The notes beneath the pieces are model-generated. The model saw nothing but the letters and a program-made list of their open reading frames with translations, ran no database searches and was not told where the DNA came from. This document shows positions 45,461 to 57,665 of a DNA stretch of 64,000 bases, piece by piece (position 1 is the stretch's first letter; every line of letters starts with the position of its first letter). Origin of the DNA: Lepeophtheirus salmonis (lineage: Eukaryota; Arthropoda; Copepoda; Siphonostomatoida; Caligidae); contig NC_052135.2 of assembly GCF_016086655.4 (NCBI RefSeq), positions 53,307,671 to 53,371,670 of the forward strand, read 5' to 3'. Position numbers and translations under genes: made by a program.

Positions 45461-46010
45461 TTCATTGGATCTGTCCCTAAGAATCGAGATCCCTTGAATA
45501 GACTATGCCATTGAAGAGAGGATAACCAATAAATTATCAACTTACGTTGTTATATTAATGTTATTGTTTTTTTTATCAGTGAATAGTACATGTGTGACGT
45601 CACTTAAAATTACATCAAATTAAAATGCAGAATCTTAGCGACACACCTTCCCCTTCCACAATCTTGTAACAGTCAAAGTTAAATATAATTTGTATATATC
45701 TGTTATAAACTAAAAATAATTGAATAATAAATATATGCGTTAATAAGTTATTCTTGTTGTCAAAACTCGACTTTTCCAAGTTCCTTTTTACGATTTTGAA
45801 CACTCATAGCTCTATCGAATAAGTGTTCAAAATCGAAGAATTTCAAAATTTCTGAACAATTAACAGTTTCTCGTAAGTTTTTGTTTTTCACTACTAGGGC
45901 GATAAACAAACGCACATTGAGAGTTTTAACATTGTCTATTGCTATTTGTCAAGAAACTTGAAGAGTCTTTATTCAATTGATTTTAATAGAGTATGAGCAA
46001 ACTTAAAAAT
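45461..46010. other. AT-rich intergenic DNA, unassigned
   Basis: GTTCAAAATCG-type inverted sequence near 45790-45835 (CGATTTTGAACACTCATAGC and GTGTTCAAAATCG) can form a local hairpin. Nothing else is recognised. Confidence 0.3.
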
Positions 46011-47100
46011 ATATACAGGGATCGGAAGCAAAATTTGGACTGTTAATAAATACTAATTATCTAATTAAAATAGAGATGTTTTGTAATTTTTTTGATCTCC
46101 TGTTCTTTTTGAATAAGTAAACAATAATGAATCTCAAATCTTTCATCATGAGTGAGCAAGAAGTAAAAAGGCAGAGGATCTCAAAACCTTCTTGACGTCA
46201 AAATTGAGGTAGAAGAGATTATGGAACTTGTAAAGTGCTCCAGGAGCCTCATTTTCAAGGTGGTCATGATGGAAAATACCTCTCAAGGAAAGAAGGAAGT
46301 GGGGAACACAACTTGAAAAGGGATTCTGAGTTTCTGGGAGACCCTACAAAATCCATGAATCGCCTCTCTAACGAGTTTGACGTGGAGGAGGGGACAATCA
46401 GCAGGGCTGTGAAGGAGGACTTGGGGTGTCTTCTTACACAAGGAACCCATGCCACTTGCTGACGGACACTCTGAAGGAAAGGAGACTGCAGAGGTGCAAG
46501 AAAGTTCGTGCGTAGATCAAGGCAAATGGATCCACAATAAAAAAATTCTCTGACTACAAGACTACAGAGGAGGTCAAGGGGGTGTTCTGTACAAAACATC
46601 CGGCCCAAACAATGGTCCTGGGGGTCGTGGCGTCCAACGGCAAGAAAATGCCTCCCTTCATTTTTTAAGGCTGTGGCGAAAATCGGCCAGGAGCCCTACT
46701 ACAAGGTGATGAGGTTCACCATAGTGCCATGGCTCAAGACCACATACCCAGTGGACAACTATGTGTGGACCCAAGATGTTGCACCCTCAGACACATCGGC
46801 CAAATGCCAGAAGCTCTGTGCCGACAACGTGGCAGTTTTTTGGCACAAGGACATGTGGCCATCATCTTCCCCGGATTTGAACCCGTTGGACTTTGCTGTG
46901 TGGGGCACTTTGGAGAGGGAGACTAACTGGACATCTCACCCGAATGTGGACTCCCTGAAGGCCACCATTGTGAAGGAGTGGAACAACTTGTCCGAGAAGT
47001 TCATCATCAACTTTTATATTAAACTAAGAAAAGGTTAGCTGGCATTGCTCAAGCGAGCGTTAAGGTATTTTTACAGCGGAATAATATAGTGCCTGTGTAT
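46011..47100 (+). pseudogene. Tc1-like (maT-type) transposon relic
   Basis: Left end ATATACAGGG (46011) and a weaker right end (GCCTGTGTAT near 47091) frame a decayed transposase. Recognisable blocks: RLSNEFDVEEGTISRAVKED (second helix-turn-helix), PAQTMVLGVVASNGKKMPP, YPVDNYVWTQDVAPSDTSAK (normally QQDSAPAH-type), MWPSSSPDLNPLDFAVWGTL and VDSLKATIVKEWNNLSEKFI. Several frameshifts and stops. The G+C content of the relic is visibly higher than its surroundings, suggesting a recent arrival compared with the host AT bias. Confidence 0.8.
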
Positions 47101-48829
47101 AATATGAAATGTATTATTAAAAAATTGGGTTATAAACTTAAAATAACATATATACATGATAAAATTTGTTAGATAAGAAGTCCATCATTTATTTTGTCAA
47201 AAATTGCCAAATCAAAATTCGTAAGGAAATTTGCAAAAAAGTAGATAGAAATATTTTTTGACACTGTAAAGGCAATAAATGTTCCGAAAATTGAAGATTA
47301 TATAATTTAGTGTTAAAGTTTAAAATTTTATATGCACAAAGTATCATTTTGTGGTATTTCTTCTTAAAAAATTGATATTGACATTTGATGAAAAAAGATT
47401 TATGTGTCGTCAAATTTAAATGCAAACAAATTTAAAGAAATTTATTTTTTCTATGAATCCTTTGGAAATTCATTTTTTGCACCTAAAAAAAAAAAAAAAA
47501 AAAAAAAAAAAAGATTTTTTTTTTTTGCCCATAACTTTATCTTTATTTTGAATAACTTTATAGTTGTTTTTTGAAATGCAAGTCACTTTTCGATTTACAA
47601 CTCAACCCCTTATCTTGTTTCTTTGAGCTCCATATACAATTTTTGTGTTTTGAGTATAAAATAAGCACCAACTACAACTTCAAGTAAGTGTTTTAATTTA
47701 TGAGAGTAACCTACTGTATGAAAAATTGTTCAATGAACTCTTTATTTCAAAAGTTGTATAAATAATATACATACATTTCAATATTTTTATCTCTTCCTCC
47801 CATACCCATTCCGACAACTTTTATTCTAAATGGAACTACCCCAGATTTAAGTAAGTAATGTATATAGAGAGTTTCTCTCTGAAGTAACTTACTTTCTATT
47901 AAGTGAAAACGACGGAATTTTTGGAAAACCGTAAGTATTTGAAGGAGTTCATAAGTGGGATTCTAAAATTAAAAAAATGTGAAATTATTTTTATAGAAGA
48001 GTCATTCGAAATTTTTTCGATATTCTACTTCACAGTGAAAATAAGAGGGCCAATTATTTGCTTGAAATATAAATATGATATTTGAAGATAATTTTCATCG
48101 TGCATTTGACTGGAAAGGGCCAAGAGATGTTAAAAGTACTGTTGTGTCAATAAGTTCTTATACACATTAGTCATTGGTTGTGTTCATAATGCAACTTGTT
48201 ACTTTTATGTAGAGTACTCAATTAATTTTATACATCATTGTTAAATCCTTAAAAACGAATATAAAAAGTTGCGAAAATACCACACAACCTTTCCTTTTAA
48301 ATTTTATTCAAAATATTTTATGTCTTGAAAATATGTTTTTCATCAAAAACATTATTATGTTTCTATTTTAATATTAGCTTATTATATGCGCTATTTTTAT
48401 TCTAAATAAAAAAAAGCTGTTATAATATAAAGTAAAGTGATCATTTTTAGACATTTTTTTAAACAAATAAGATAAAATTTTATTAACATCAATTTGAAGT
48501 TAACAATCAATCTCTATTTTTTTATCTTATGTACTAGGTATAAAATGAGTTATTATCAATTATTATGATCATTTGAATTTCTTAGACATCAAATATAATT
48601 GTTTAATTGACAGATTGACATTTTTGTAGAAAATTAATTGATATGATTTGTGGATTACGGGATTGCTTTTTAAAATTGTTCCATATTTTAAAGACTTTTA
48701 CTGAATAAAATTATTGTTTGAGAGGTTTTTTTCTTAAATATAATTTTTCCCGAAAATACATGTATACTAAATATTATTTTCATAATTGGCCTGGAACATA
48801 TATTATTTTTCCAAAAAATAGAAAAATCC
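47101..48829. other. AT-rich intergenic DNA with A/T runs
   Basis: Contains a long A-run followed by T-run at 47488-47526 and no recognisable coding content. Confidence 0.35.
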
Positions 48830-49947
48830 CAGAGGGAACAAATTATAATTCTGTCAAAAACCTGGGTACTTTTCCAAGTCAATCCAGAAGATTGCCAAGG
48901 TCAATTGGAAAATTGTTTACAAATGCAAAAAGCGATTAGAGGATGGGATTGAGTCTGATTGTAGGTAAGGGAGTGGAACGACCAAAACTGTGAGAACTCT
49001 ATGTTGGTCAAGACTGTCCGGGAAAAAATTCGGCGAAAGCCACAAACAACCATACAAAAGATGGCCCAGGATCACAATGTAAACAGAACCACTATGACCA
49101 AGATTATTAAAGATGACATTGGGGTCAAACCTTACAAAATTCAGTATTGTCATCTTATGTCAAAGTGTGCCATTACAAAGAAAAGGGATAGAAGCAAAGT
49201 TTTGCTCAACTGTCATGCAGTAGATGAGAATGTCATCATGATTTATTGTGACGAAAAGTTATTTGCTATAAGGCGGAAATTTAACAAACAATATGACTGA
49301 GTCTTGGCAAAGACATCCTACAGCATTGATTCCAGCCAAAAATTTGCCTACAATGTATAAAAACCAGAGTCAATCATGGTTTGGGGTGCTGTGGCTTCAA
49401 AAGTGGTCAAAATCACCTATGTTCCTGATTGGTAAAAATTAATTAAAAAGTGGAGACTTTTTGAAGACAAAAATGGAGCCCTGGGCTGAAACAGCATTTC
49501 CACGTCAAGAAGTTTGCTTCACTAGAGATTCCGCTCAAGCTCATGTTGCCACTCTGTTCAAAACTGGTGTAAAAAATCCAGCTTTTTTGGGACAATTCTA
49601 TACGGGCTCCTTTTCCCCTGATTTAAATCTCCTGGACTTTTCAATTTAGGAGATGTTGGAGAGGACTACGCTTATCCTTTAAGAAATAAGGATGCTCTCA
49701 TGGCAACCATTGAGAAGAAATGGAACCAAATTTCAGATGATGTAGTACGTGTCAGTTTGTAATGCGATTTAGAAGAGATTGGCTGGTGTAAAAACGCCAT
49801 AGGTGGCCAAAATTAATAAATTCTTTTTATAAATATTTGTAGGAGTTAAATTAAATGTTTCGAAAGATTTCAATGAAATTGAAACTGTATTTTTTGATTT
49901 AGAGTCAATTATTTATGTGACAATTTCAAAAAGCAACCCTGTATATG
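48830..49947 (+). pseudogene. Tc1-like transposon relic
   Basis: Decayed transposase: KTVREKIRRKPQTTIQKMAQ and DHNVNRTTMTKIIKDDIG (DNA-binding domain), MIYCDEKLFAIRRKFNKQYD (first catalytic Asp region), ESIMVWGAVASKVVKITYVP, RDSAQAHVATLFKTG, FSPDLNLLDFSI and a terminal 'ATIEKKWNQISDDVV' helix. The right end CAACCCTGTATATG near 49934 matches the CATATACAGGG-type terminus of 46011-47100. The left end was not located. Confidence 0.75.
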
Positions 49948-50059
49948 CTTTCTTTTAGACTATTGTAATTTTTAAGTATGAGTTTCATTGCATGAGAATC
50001 GTTGAAGTATCAGCTCCCAAATATATATTTATATAATTTTGTATATGATTTGGAAATAA

Positions 50060-50235
50060 TTTAGCAGATTTTATATTTTTATGACTTTTTTTTTTAAATT
50101 CACAGCTATTTACAAAAAAATATTTTTTTTTGTAAATCAAAGTTCAAATATTAAATTTTAAGGGAAAAATTCCTTAATTTTAGGGTAGGGGCTACAGCTT
50201 TTCCAGCTTATTCTCTGTGTACGCCCCTGATTGAA
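50060..50235. repeat. R4 fragment with right-hand CAGGGGC-type end
   Basis: ATTCACAGCTATTTACAAAA core, GGTAGGGGCTACAGC block and the terminus TGTGTACGCCCCTGA (50216-50230), the inverse of the left-hand CAGGGGCRTCCGCAGG border. This is the copy that shows the right end. Confidence 0.55.
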
Positions 50236-50239
50236 TATG

Positions 50240-51120
50240 TTAATTTACTGCATACACTATTTAAATAAGACTGTAAATATGCAATAATTTATTAGGGTAT
50301 AATATAACTAGGGATCGATTATTGATAGACTAGGGATTATGTCCTTTCATTTATTGGTACCATTTTGTCATTCATATACACAACAATTGCTCACCATTTT
50401 CTTTAATATTAATGAAAAAAATAGTTTTATTGTTATAAAATTTGGTTGTTTCGGTCAACATCAACAATGCTATGTTCATTTGGAGGATGATTGAATTATC
50501 AGTAAATAAAATAATACAAACCTTGGATTTTACAACTACCTTTTCTATCCATTCTCAACCTAGTCAACAATCAACTGTCATAAGGGAAAAACAAATTTGA
50601 AGAAAAAAAACATATGGGGTCTTCTGTATTTTTCTTGTTGTCAACTGTTGATTATTAGTTAAAATGTAGTTCTTAATTATCATGGGTACACATTGAATTG
50701 ATAATCTTATCAATAACTGAATTGTATGAGATGACACGAATTATAAACGTAGGCCCTTGTACATATCATATGTAATACCTTTTTTTGAGTTCTTAATACG
50801 TAGTGTCATCTGCTTTAAATCATACAAAAGTCAACTTATTAAAAGTAATTATAACAGCTAATAGGAACATATATTACATCTGTGCCTATATAAAAAATGG
50901 GGCCGTGATTGACAAACCGTCGATATTGTAAGGCAACATCTAATCTTAGAGACGCAGAGAGTGGAAGGTCTTTTTCATACTATTCATCGAATAAGTTATA
51001 CTTTATCTTATATGAAAATATATTTTTTATATGACTTAAAAATATACATGGGATATCCAATATTTTTTAAAAAACCTTAATGTTAAATTCAAGTTAAAAA
51101 AGGATTAACATTATTTGAAA
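50240..51120. other. AT-rich intergenic DNA, unassigned
   Basis: No coding or repeat similarity seen, apart from short AT runs. Confidence 0.3.
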
Positions 51121-51176
51121 TAATCTCATTTCGTCGTCGCCGAAATGATTTCAATATCGCGTTTTCTCTAGTACTT

Positions 51177-51401
51177 TTGAAGTCGGTAAAGTTGTTTTTT
51201 TCAAACATAACAGGAAAATGTTTCTTTTGTCAAACGGAAGATGAAACTTCTGATAATTTTCTATTCGAATGCAAAACTTTAAAACCGATTTACAATACCA
51301 TCAGTGAATTCTTTGGGGAAATATGTGAATATCAAACAAAAAAAATAATTTTTTCGTCTTCTATTACTGAAAAAGTGAAAAAGCCATCAACGATGTTCTA
51401 A
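51177..51401 (+). pseudogene. probable LINE reverse-transcriptase C-terminal zinc knuckle
   Basis: The frame contains KCFFCQTEDETSDNFLFEC, the CxxC...H/N...C arrangement found downstream of the reverse transcriptase domain in many non-LTR retrotransposons ('C.LC...ET..H.L..C'). The His position is Asn. No reverse transcriptase core is seen upstream, as expected for a 5'-truncated insertion. Tentative. Confidence 0.4.
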
Positions 51402-51421
51402 TTAAAACTAAATATATTTTA

Positions 51422-51941
51422 CCGAGTGGCCCATTAAAATCTGAATACTTCGAATTTTAAACTTCTTTATATTATTAATTAACAATATAATTTTAATACT
51501 ATGGATAGATGTGTCTCTGATATCTCTTAATTATTAATGTAGACGCCCTTAACGGCAATAATAGCTTCCAGGCGGCAGGTCTGGTTCCCTCTGCGGATAT
51601 AGTCGTCTGTCATGGCGTCCTTGTGCTGACTTGTCTGTTTCCTTTTGCTCATCCGTGTCCAGTTTGGCCTTTTGGACATAGCCATTCTTCCTCTCCAACG
51701 TATCGGACTTGCTAACGGCGTAGACAGTGGTGCCGAAGACGCTAAACTGCATGGAATGCGCGAACGGAAATCATTCGATCACGAAAAAGTGTCATTTCTC
51801 AGCTTGTACGTGAACTAGAGAGCTCAGCTATTTTGTAATTAATTGTTTATGCTTTAATAAATCAAAAAATGAATTAATTTTAATTTCTCATCCTTCATTA
51901 ATTAATAAATTAGAGTGTTCAGATTTCAATGTACAACTCAG
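51422..51941 (-). mobile_element. deletion derivative of the ACCGAGTGG Tc1-like element
   Basis: TIRs CCGAGTGGCCCATTAAAATC and, inverted at the right, GTACATTGAAATCTGAACAC. The C-terminal tail of the transposase (51540-51615) is joined directly to its N-terminal region (51615-51830, LSARWTRMSKRKQT-like in reverse), so the catalytic core is deleted. 520 bp, preceded by TA. Confidence 0.7.
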
Positions 51942-52029
51942 TTTGTGAATAGCTGAATTAATTTCGGGAACAAATTATAATGTATATTATCCTTAAATTT
52001 TATGGGTTCAAAGTCCCCCACCCTGTATA

Positions 52030-52335
52030 TAAAGGGACGTTCGCAATTATTTTTTGGGAAAAAAATTATAACAACCATAGCCATTTACAAAAAAATTTAG
52101 AAATTGAATTTTCAAATATTCAATTTTTGGAAAAAAATTAAAAAATTCTTATTTTTTTTAAATTAAAAAATGCAAAGCTTTTAACAAAAGATTAATTTTT
52201 AGAAAGAAATTTCAAAAATTCAATTTGAAATGCTAAATTTTTCGAAAAAAATGAAAAATCTATAGCTATTCGTGGAAAATTAAATTTTGTTGTAAAAAAC
52301 AAAAAAATATTATTTTATTGAGGGGGGTGAAGGGT
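52030..52335. repeat. R4 quasi-periodic AT tract
   Basis: ATAGCCATTTACAAAAAAAT, TTTCAAATATTCAATTTTTG and ATCTATAGCTATTCGTGG blocks, ending GAGGGGGGTGAAGGGTCAAC and GGGTTCTCCAACCCGTGTCC. CGGGTTCTCCAACCCG near 52338 is a short hairpin. Confidence 0.5.
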
Positions 52336-52514
52336 CAACGGGTTCTCCAACCCGTGTCCTACGGGCTCCTGTCACATGTATATCATATTAAAAATATACG
52401 TGTGTAGTATTGATGGGTGGCTTGGTGTGATGTAAAAACCAATGGGATGCAAATTATGCTTTAAACTTGATTAAATTGTTCTCGATTGTTTTGGCTGTGT
52501 CGACAACATAAAAT

Positions 52515-52735
52515 AATTGGATTGAATTTTTTTTTTTTTTTAATTTACAAAAACATTTATTTTCTTTGTGAGCGGCTGTGATGTTTTAAATGCTTTACAA
52601 CTAATTATTTTTTTTTTTGTTAACAGCTGTTGCTTTTTGAAATTTTTTTCCAAAAAAATTAATATTTTGTAAATAGCTGTTGATTTATGAATTTTTTTCT
52701 ATAAAATTTAATTTTTTGTGAGAGCAAAATAGGAT
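52515..52735. repeat. R4 quasi-periodic AT tract, opposite orientation
   Basis: TTTGTGAGCGGCTGTGATGT, TTGTTAACAGCTGTTGCTTT and TTTGTAAATAGCTGTTGATT recur at about 60-base spacing. Confidence 0.5.
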
Positions 52736-52739
52736 TGCC

Positions 52740-53828
52740 AAATAAATAAATGGTTATGATAACAAACTAGATAAAAGAGCGGGCAACTTAAAGTCATTTA
52801 TATATTTTTTATGGAAACATTTTTGAGAAGCAAAAGGACCAAATAGAGAACTTGGTATTATAAATAAATGACCCTCATTTGTAGTAAAACTCTGATTGCT
52901 TTCATTTTATTTCACATTATTTTTTTCATTACTTACATCATTCATGTAATATTGTAAGTTATAGCTCTCATTTACATAAGATAATATCTATTATTTGACA
53001 ATATATATTTTTTATATAGTTGACAAATGGTTCATTTTAGTAGATTGTTTATAAATATAGGCTTTTGCGAATAAAAGAGTATTAATACACGAAATACTCT
53101 ATTCAAACCCTTAAAACTGTTGAATTCTGTAAAGGTTGCTGTTATGTATCACCATTGTTTTATTTACTTTTATATATATGATGTGGAGATTAGTTTTTAA
53201 TCAATGTACTCTTTAGCAATAGTGTCGAATTTTATTTACTCGCATATTTTATAATCTTAGTATTGTGTACATCTTTTATGTAGCAATCTCTGACAATTAT
53301 TCGCGAAAAATAAAACTTGCCCTTTAGAGCCCAGGAATCTGGTCTGACCAAAGTTAAACATTTTTTTACTGACGTAGCTCAAAATTCTTAACAACTGTTA
53401 TTTTTGGTCTAAAGTCTGTATCAGTCTCTGTTTTTTGAAATAAATGTATTTTTATCATTATTTTTCCAAGCGGATTATCTTAAGTATATCTTATGGACTG
53501 ACGCAACACAACAAACAACTAAAGATAGAAGGGATCCACATTTTCTTTTATATGGGTCAGTATGGATCTTTAGACGTAAATATTTGAGTAAATTTAAGGC
53601 AACCAAACTTTTTAATCTAGATCTAAAACCAAAATTAGACGGATATTTCTCTCAAACTTTTCCTGAAGTTCATACATAAATAATATAGTGTCCGAATAAC
53701 GATTACATGCACATCCCAAATTTATTACTTTATTATTAGAGTTATTTTTTTAATAACATTGGAGAATAACTACGCAATGCAGCTGCTTATATAGATAAAT
53801 CCCTTGTCTTGTCCTTGTAGGGGAGCCA
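52740..53828. other. AT-rich intergenic DNA, unassigned
   Basis: No reading frame or repeat could be assigned. Confidence 0.3.
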
Positions 53829-53830
53829 TA

Positions 53831-55062
53831 TCGAGTGGTCCATTATTTTCAGTTTTAAACTTATAACAAGATGTAATTTATTAATTAACAATATAATTTT
53901 AACAAAATTAATACTATATATAAATGTTCGTCTGAGCTCTTTTAATAATTAATTTATCCGCCCTTAGTGGCAAAAATGGCTTCCAGGTGGTAACGGAAGA
54001 TACGTCTACCGTAGGAGATATAGTCCTTTGTCATGGCGTCCCAGTACTGGGTGACAGTGGCCTTGAGAGTATCGGTGTTTGAATGATGGACACTGTAGGC
54101 CTTCCCCTCGACATGCACTCAAAAGGTATAGTCGGGGCGGTTGACATTAGGGCTGTAGGGAGCTTAAAAGCGTTTGGGTCACAAGGAAATGTTGTTGGTC
54201 AACCATTCCTGTTTGAGGTGATTGCAGGCGTACTATCCTACTGGGAAACTAGGTTTCCATTATGATTGTTTGCTTGCACCCTCGGCAAAAGGTTCTCCTC
54301 CATGGCTGTCACATAGTCGGACCCGTGCGCCTATACCCGATCAGGAACCACACCTGAGGGAGTGTTTTGCCCTCAGATACAACAAAGCCCGACGACATAA
54401 CAGAGGTATGGTGCTTTGTGGTACAAGATATCTTCATTTATTCATCAATGTCTCCAAAGATTAAGTACTTGTTATTCTGCTTGTTACTCACAGGATCGAC
54501 GGTCCAGGTCTTCTCGTCGCTCAAGATGATGACCTTTTAGTTTTGGCATTCTTGAGGTAATTCAAAAGTGTCTTGCAACGGAGAGAAGTTTTTTTTTTCA
54601 ATGTTGGTGTCAAAAATAGCCTCTCGACACTCACAAGGCTCTTTTCACTCACTTCTTTGATAGCTCTCTGGACAGTCTAGTGTGAAATCCTGAGATCTCT
54701 TGTTTGGGCCTTCATGGACTTGAGGAGATTAGCCTGGGCTGTTTATTTTAATTCATCCATGTCCAGTTTAGCCTTTTTGACAGAGCTCTTCTTCTTCTCC
54801 GATATTTTGGATTGCTGACGGCGTAGACGGTGGTCCTGGAGATGCCCAACTACTTGGAGTGCGCTAACGGAAATTCGTCAATAACGTTCAAGTGTCATTT
54901 TCTTGACTTGTAAGTATACTAGATAGCTCAGGTTTGTGTTGTTTTGTAACTAACCATTTATGCTTTAATACATATATCGAAGTATGAATTAATTTCCATC
55001 ACTCTACCTTAATTAGTTATTGAATAAATAATTGTTCAGATGTAAATACATAGACCACCTGG
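53831..55062 (-). mobile_element. complete Tc1-like element with degenerate transposase
   Basis: 1232 bp flanked by TA on both sides. The inverted ends are TCGAGTGGTCCATTATTTTC and, from the right, CCAGGTGGTCTATGTATTTA. The transposase runs leftward with stops and shifts: N-terminal helix-turn-helix near 54850-54700, ILSDEKTWTVDP region near 54530-54480, a central part near 54300, VHVEGKAYSVHHSNTDTLKA near 54120-54050, and a C-terminus with 'LEAIFATKGG' near 53970. It is the parent type of 51422-51941 and 28633-28980. Confidence 0.75.
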
Positions 55063-55170
55063 TATTTGGCCACAAAAATTATTTTTGGGTCATTCAAGCG
55101 GCAAAAAAATATATCTTTCACCTTTATTGTTCTTGCAACATGATAATTATAATTTTTTAACATTAACAAA

Positions 55171-55560
55171 ATGAGGAGACCCAGGCTCTCTGTAGAATAG
55201 AAATATAATCAAATTGTTGATGTATACGCTCAGTTATTAAGTTTTAAAAATGGTCTCAAAACGTTTGGAGGGCCGTTGTAGAGTGCCTTAAGGTCAAATT
55301 GACGTTTCTATAAGCATGCAGTTTTGTTATGATACAGATGTCTGAAGACTTCTCCCACCCATGAGCAGCTGCTCTTCGAGACATAAGGAACATTGCTTCA
55401 CGCCTCTTGTGCCTTTTTATTCATTTACGAATCTCAAGCATACATCTCATCGGTTGGAGATATATTCTTTCCTCATCCACGCGAAGGAAAGATGATTAAA
55501 AAAATAATACAATATACTAGAAAGACCATCTCCATCCGAAGCATTGGCTCGTTGGTAAGT
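55171..55560 (+). pseudogene. possible transposase N-terminal fragment, uncertain
   Basis: MRRPRLSVE, a stop, then KYNQIVDVYAQLLSFKN resembles the first helix of a Tc1-like DNA-binding domain. Further right, an open frame (55393-55611) ends near a GTAAGT at 55556. No catalytic part was found; the identity is weak. Confidence 0.25.
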
Positions 55561-55611
55561 TATAATTCCAACCCACATATACGGATGCAACCTTATGTCA
55601 TCAGATCCTGA

Positions 55612-57180
55612 GCATACAGATCATCGATATGAGATGTCTTCTTTCTCCAACCACATTGAGGAATAGAGGTAACAGACTCACATGGATCCAAAAATAGAAA
55701 GTAGTCCTATATCGGGGCACCAAGCTCCCCACATCTTCATCCTCCACGAGGCCCAGCTTTAGACATAACCATTTCAAATCCATAAGAAATGCATCTCCCT
55801 GTCGGCGCTGATATTATCTTAACAACCTGTATTTATCTGAATACAACTTGACGATAGTAAATATTCAAAATGACTAAGTAGATACAAATTAAAGGAAACA
55901 TTTACTTTTATTCTAAGCCTGTCATTACTTTACTCAACTTTTTAAGTTTCTACTTAAACATAATCTCTCCTAATCCTTAACTAAAGTTTTTTAAATAAGA
56001 AAATGATAAGAAAAAAAAAAAAAAAAAAATGTCAGTTGAAATGGAAATATGAATAACTGTATTTACATTTAAGAATCTCTCGAATTTTAAAGAAAATACA
56101 TGAATTAAGAGGCTTTCCTAAGTATTAAATTAAAAAAAAAAAAAAAAGATTGAGGGAGAAAAAGTAAATAAAAACTATTTTATTTCTTGAAATACTCTTT
56201 TAAAGTAAAGAGAGTAAATATAACTTGAATATGTATTATTTTCAATGTTTATCTAAAAAAAAGAAGAAAGTTTTAATAACAATCACTTTGAGCTTTTTTG
56301 ATTCCCTTACAACCTCCAATGACAAACGTGAAATGAACTATTTGAATATAAAACATATGGTTGCTCAATGATACTAGAACAAGGTTAGGGAACAAGAAAA
56401 TGGTTGGGCAAGCATGCACAGCAAGTTTATTAAATAAATATCTCTCTTTTTATTTATCATGACGTCATTATAAATCTTGGTTATTAATACTGAATAAATT
56501 TAAAAATTCAATTTATAAGGTAATCATTATCATAGAAGTGGTTGCTCGATATTTCTTAAGCAATATTTTACTAAATATATTGTCAAAAGTATGTTTTTAC
56601 ATTTCATAAATTCTTAAAGCAGAGACGTAACATATGATAATAAATAATATATTATCCTATTTTCATGATATTGTAACTAGAAGAGTCTGTGCAGTGGCCT
56701 ATAAGAGGATTTCAATACTGATGAAGCCATAATTTGTGCTTATCCTTTTAATCCTTTGTGGTTCATAAGAAACCTATATACCTCCCCCCCCAAAAAAAAA
56801 AAAAAAAAAAAGGATAACAGAGCTCCCATTCGAAGAAAGAAAAAGGATGTTCTGAGAATCATAGATTCTACCAATCTGTCAAGTGAGATACCGGAGTCTA
56901 AACATTTCAATCAAATCAAGAAGCTGTCTTGGATAATTCAAAATGAGTATCTATTAATCATACCATTATTCAGTGTATCATTATACAGCCTAATTCCATA
57001 TATAAATAAGAAATTGATTACCTTGTAGCGAACAAGCTCCATCATCAAATATTGTCTTCCCCCCTTCATTTTTCATATTAATGAAACCTTTTATTATTAA
57101 GACGGGAGGATTTTAAAGTACTTTATACATAAAAAGAATAACTATGAAAGGTCGAACATTAACATAAATAAATAAATTAT
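55612..57180. other. AT-rich intergenic DNA with A-runs
   Basis: Three poly-A runs (56012-56028, 56132-56146, 56789-56809). The 90-codon frame across the last one starts in low-complexity lysine codons and has no recognisable content. Confidence 0.3.
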
Positions 57181-57224
57181 CAAACTTATTACATTCAGAT
57201 CTATTGGTTTATTTTACTACTCCT

Positions 57225-57665
57225 CACATGTACTACAAATTGGTGACCCCTACTACAACCTTGATCTAACCCTAACTCAATTTTTCTTCTTTTTATTTGA
57301 TGCCAAAAGTGTTGCTTGTTCTGGGTCCTGTTTGTCTTTTTTTAAAACCCTATCTCTTTCAAAATTATCTTTCTCTCCAAAATTTCATTTTTGGGGAAAA
57401 ATCTCCTTCTTGAAGAAAACTTTAACATTTATTATTCATTTAATGTTCCTCTAATTGGTTATATGGAGTTGAACTGATTAAGTATATATAAGTAAACATT
57501 GTAGTATTACAATAACTACCACAAACCTTGGAATCTTGTGTGAAGTCCATATACAAACAGTATAGTTCATTCTCTAGGAATCACTTGGGCGTGAACATAC
57601 GCACACTGAGTTCAAAAGAATTCATTCTACCGAGCGCGTTGTCCATGAGCTACAGGGATCGTCAT
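57225..57665 (+). repeat. R6 dispersed repeat, copy 2, possibly LTR-related
   Basis: The 57450-57665 part matches 19788-19990. About 215 bases before it, TACAAATTGGTGACCCCTAC (57234-57253) resembles the primer-binding-site region after Gypsy/BEL-type LTRs. No gag or pol frame was found, so an LTR origin is only a suggestion. Confidence 0.4.

Noticed and set aside
46264..46608. 114-codon minus-strand open frame
   Set aside because: Shadow of the plus-strand Tc1-like transposase relic at 46011-47100.
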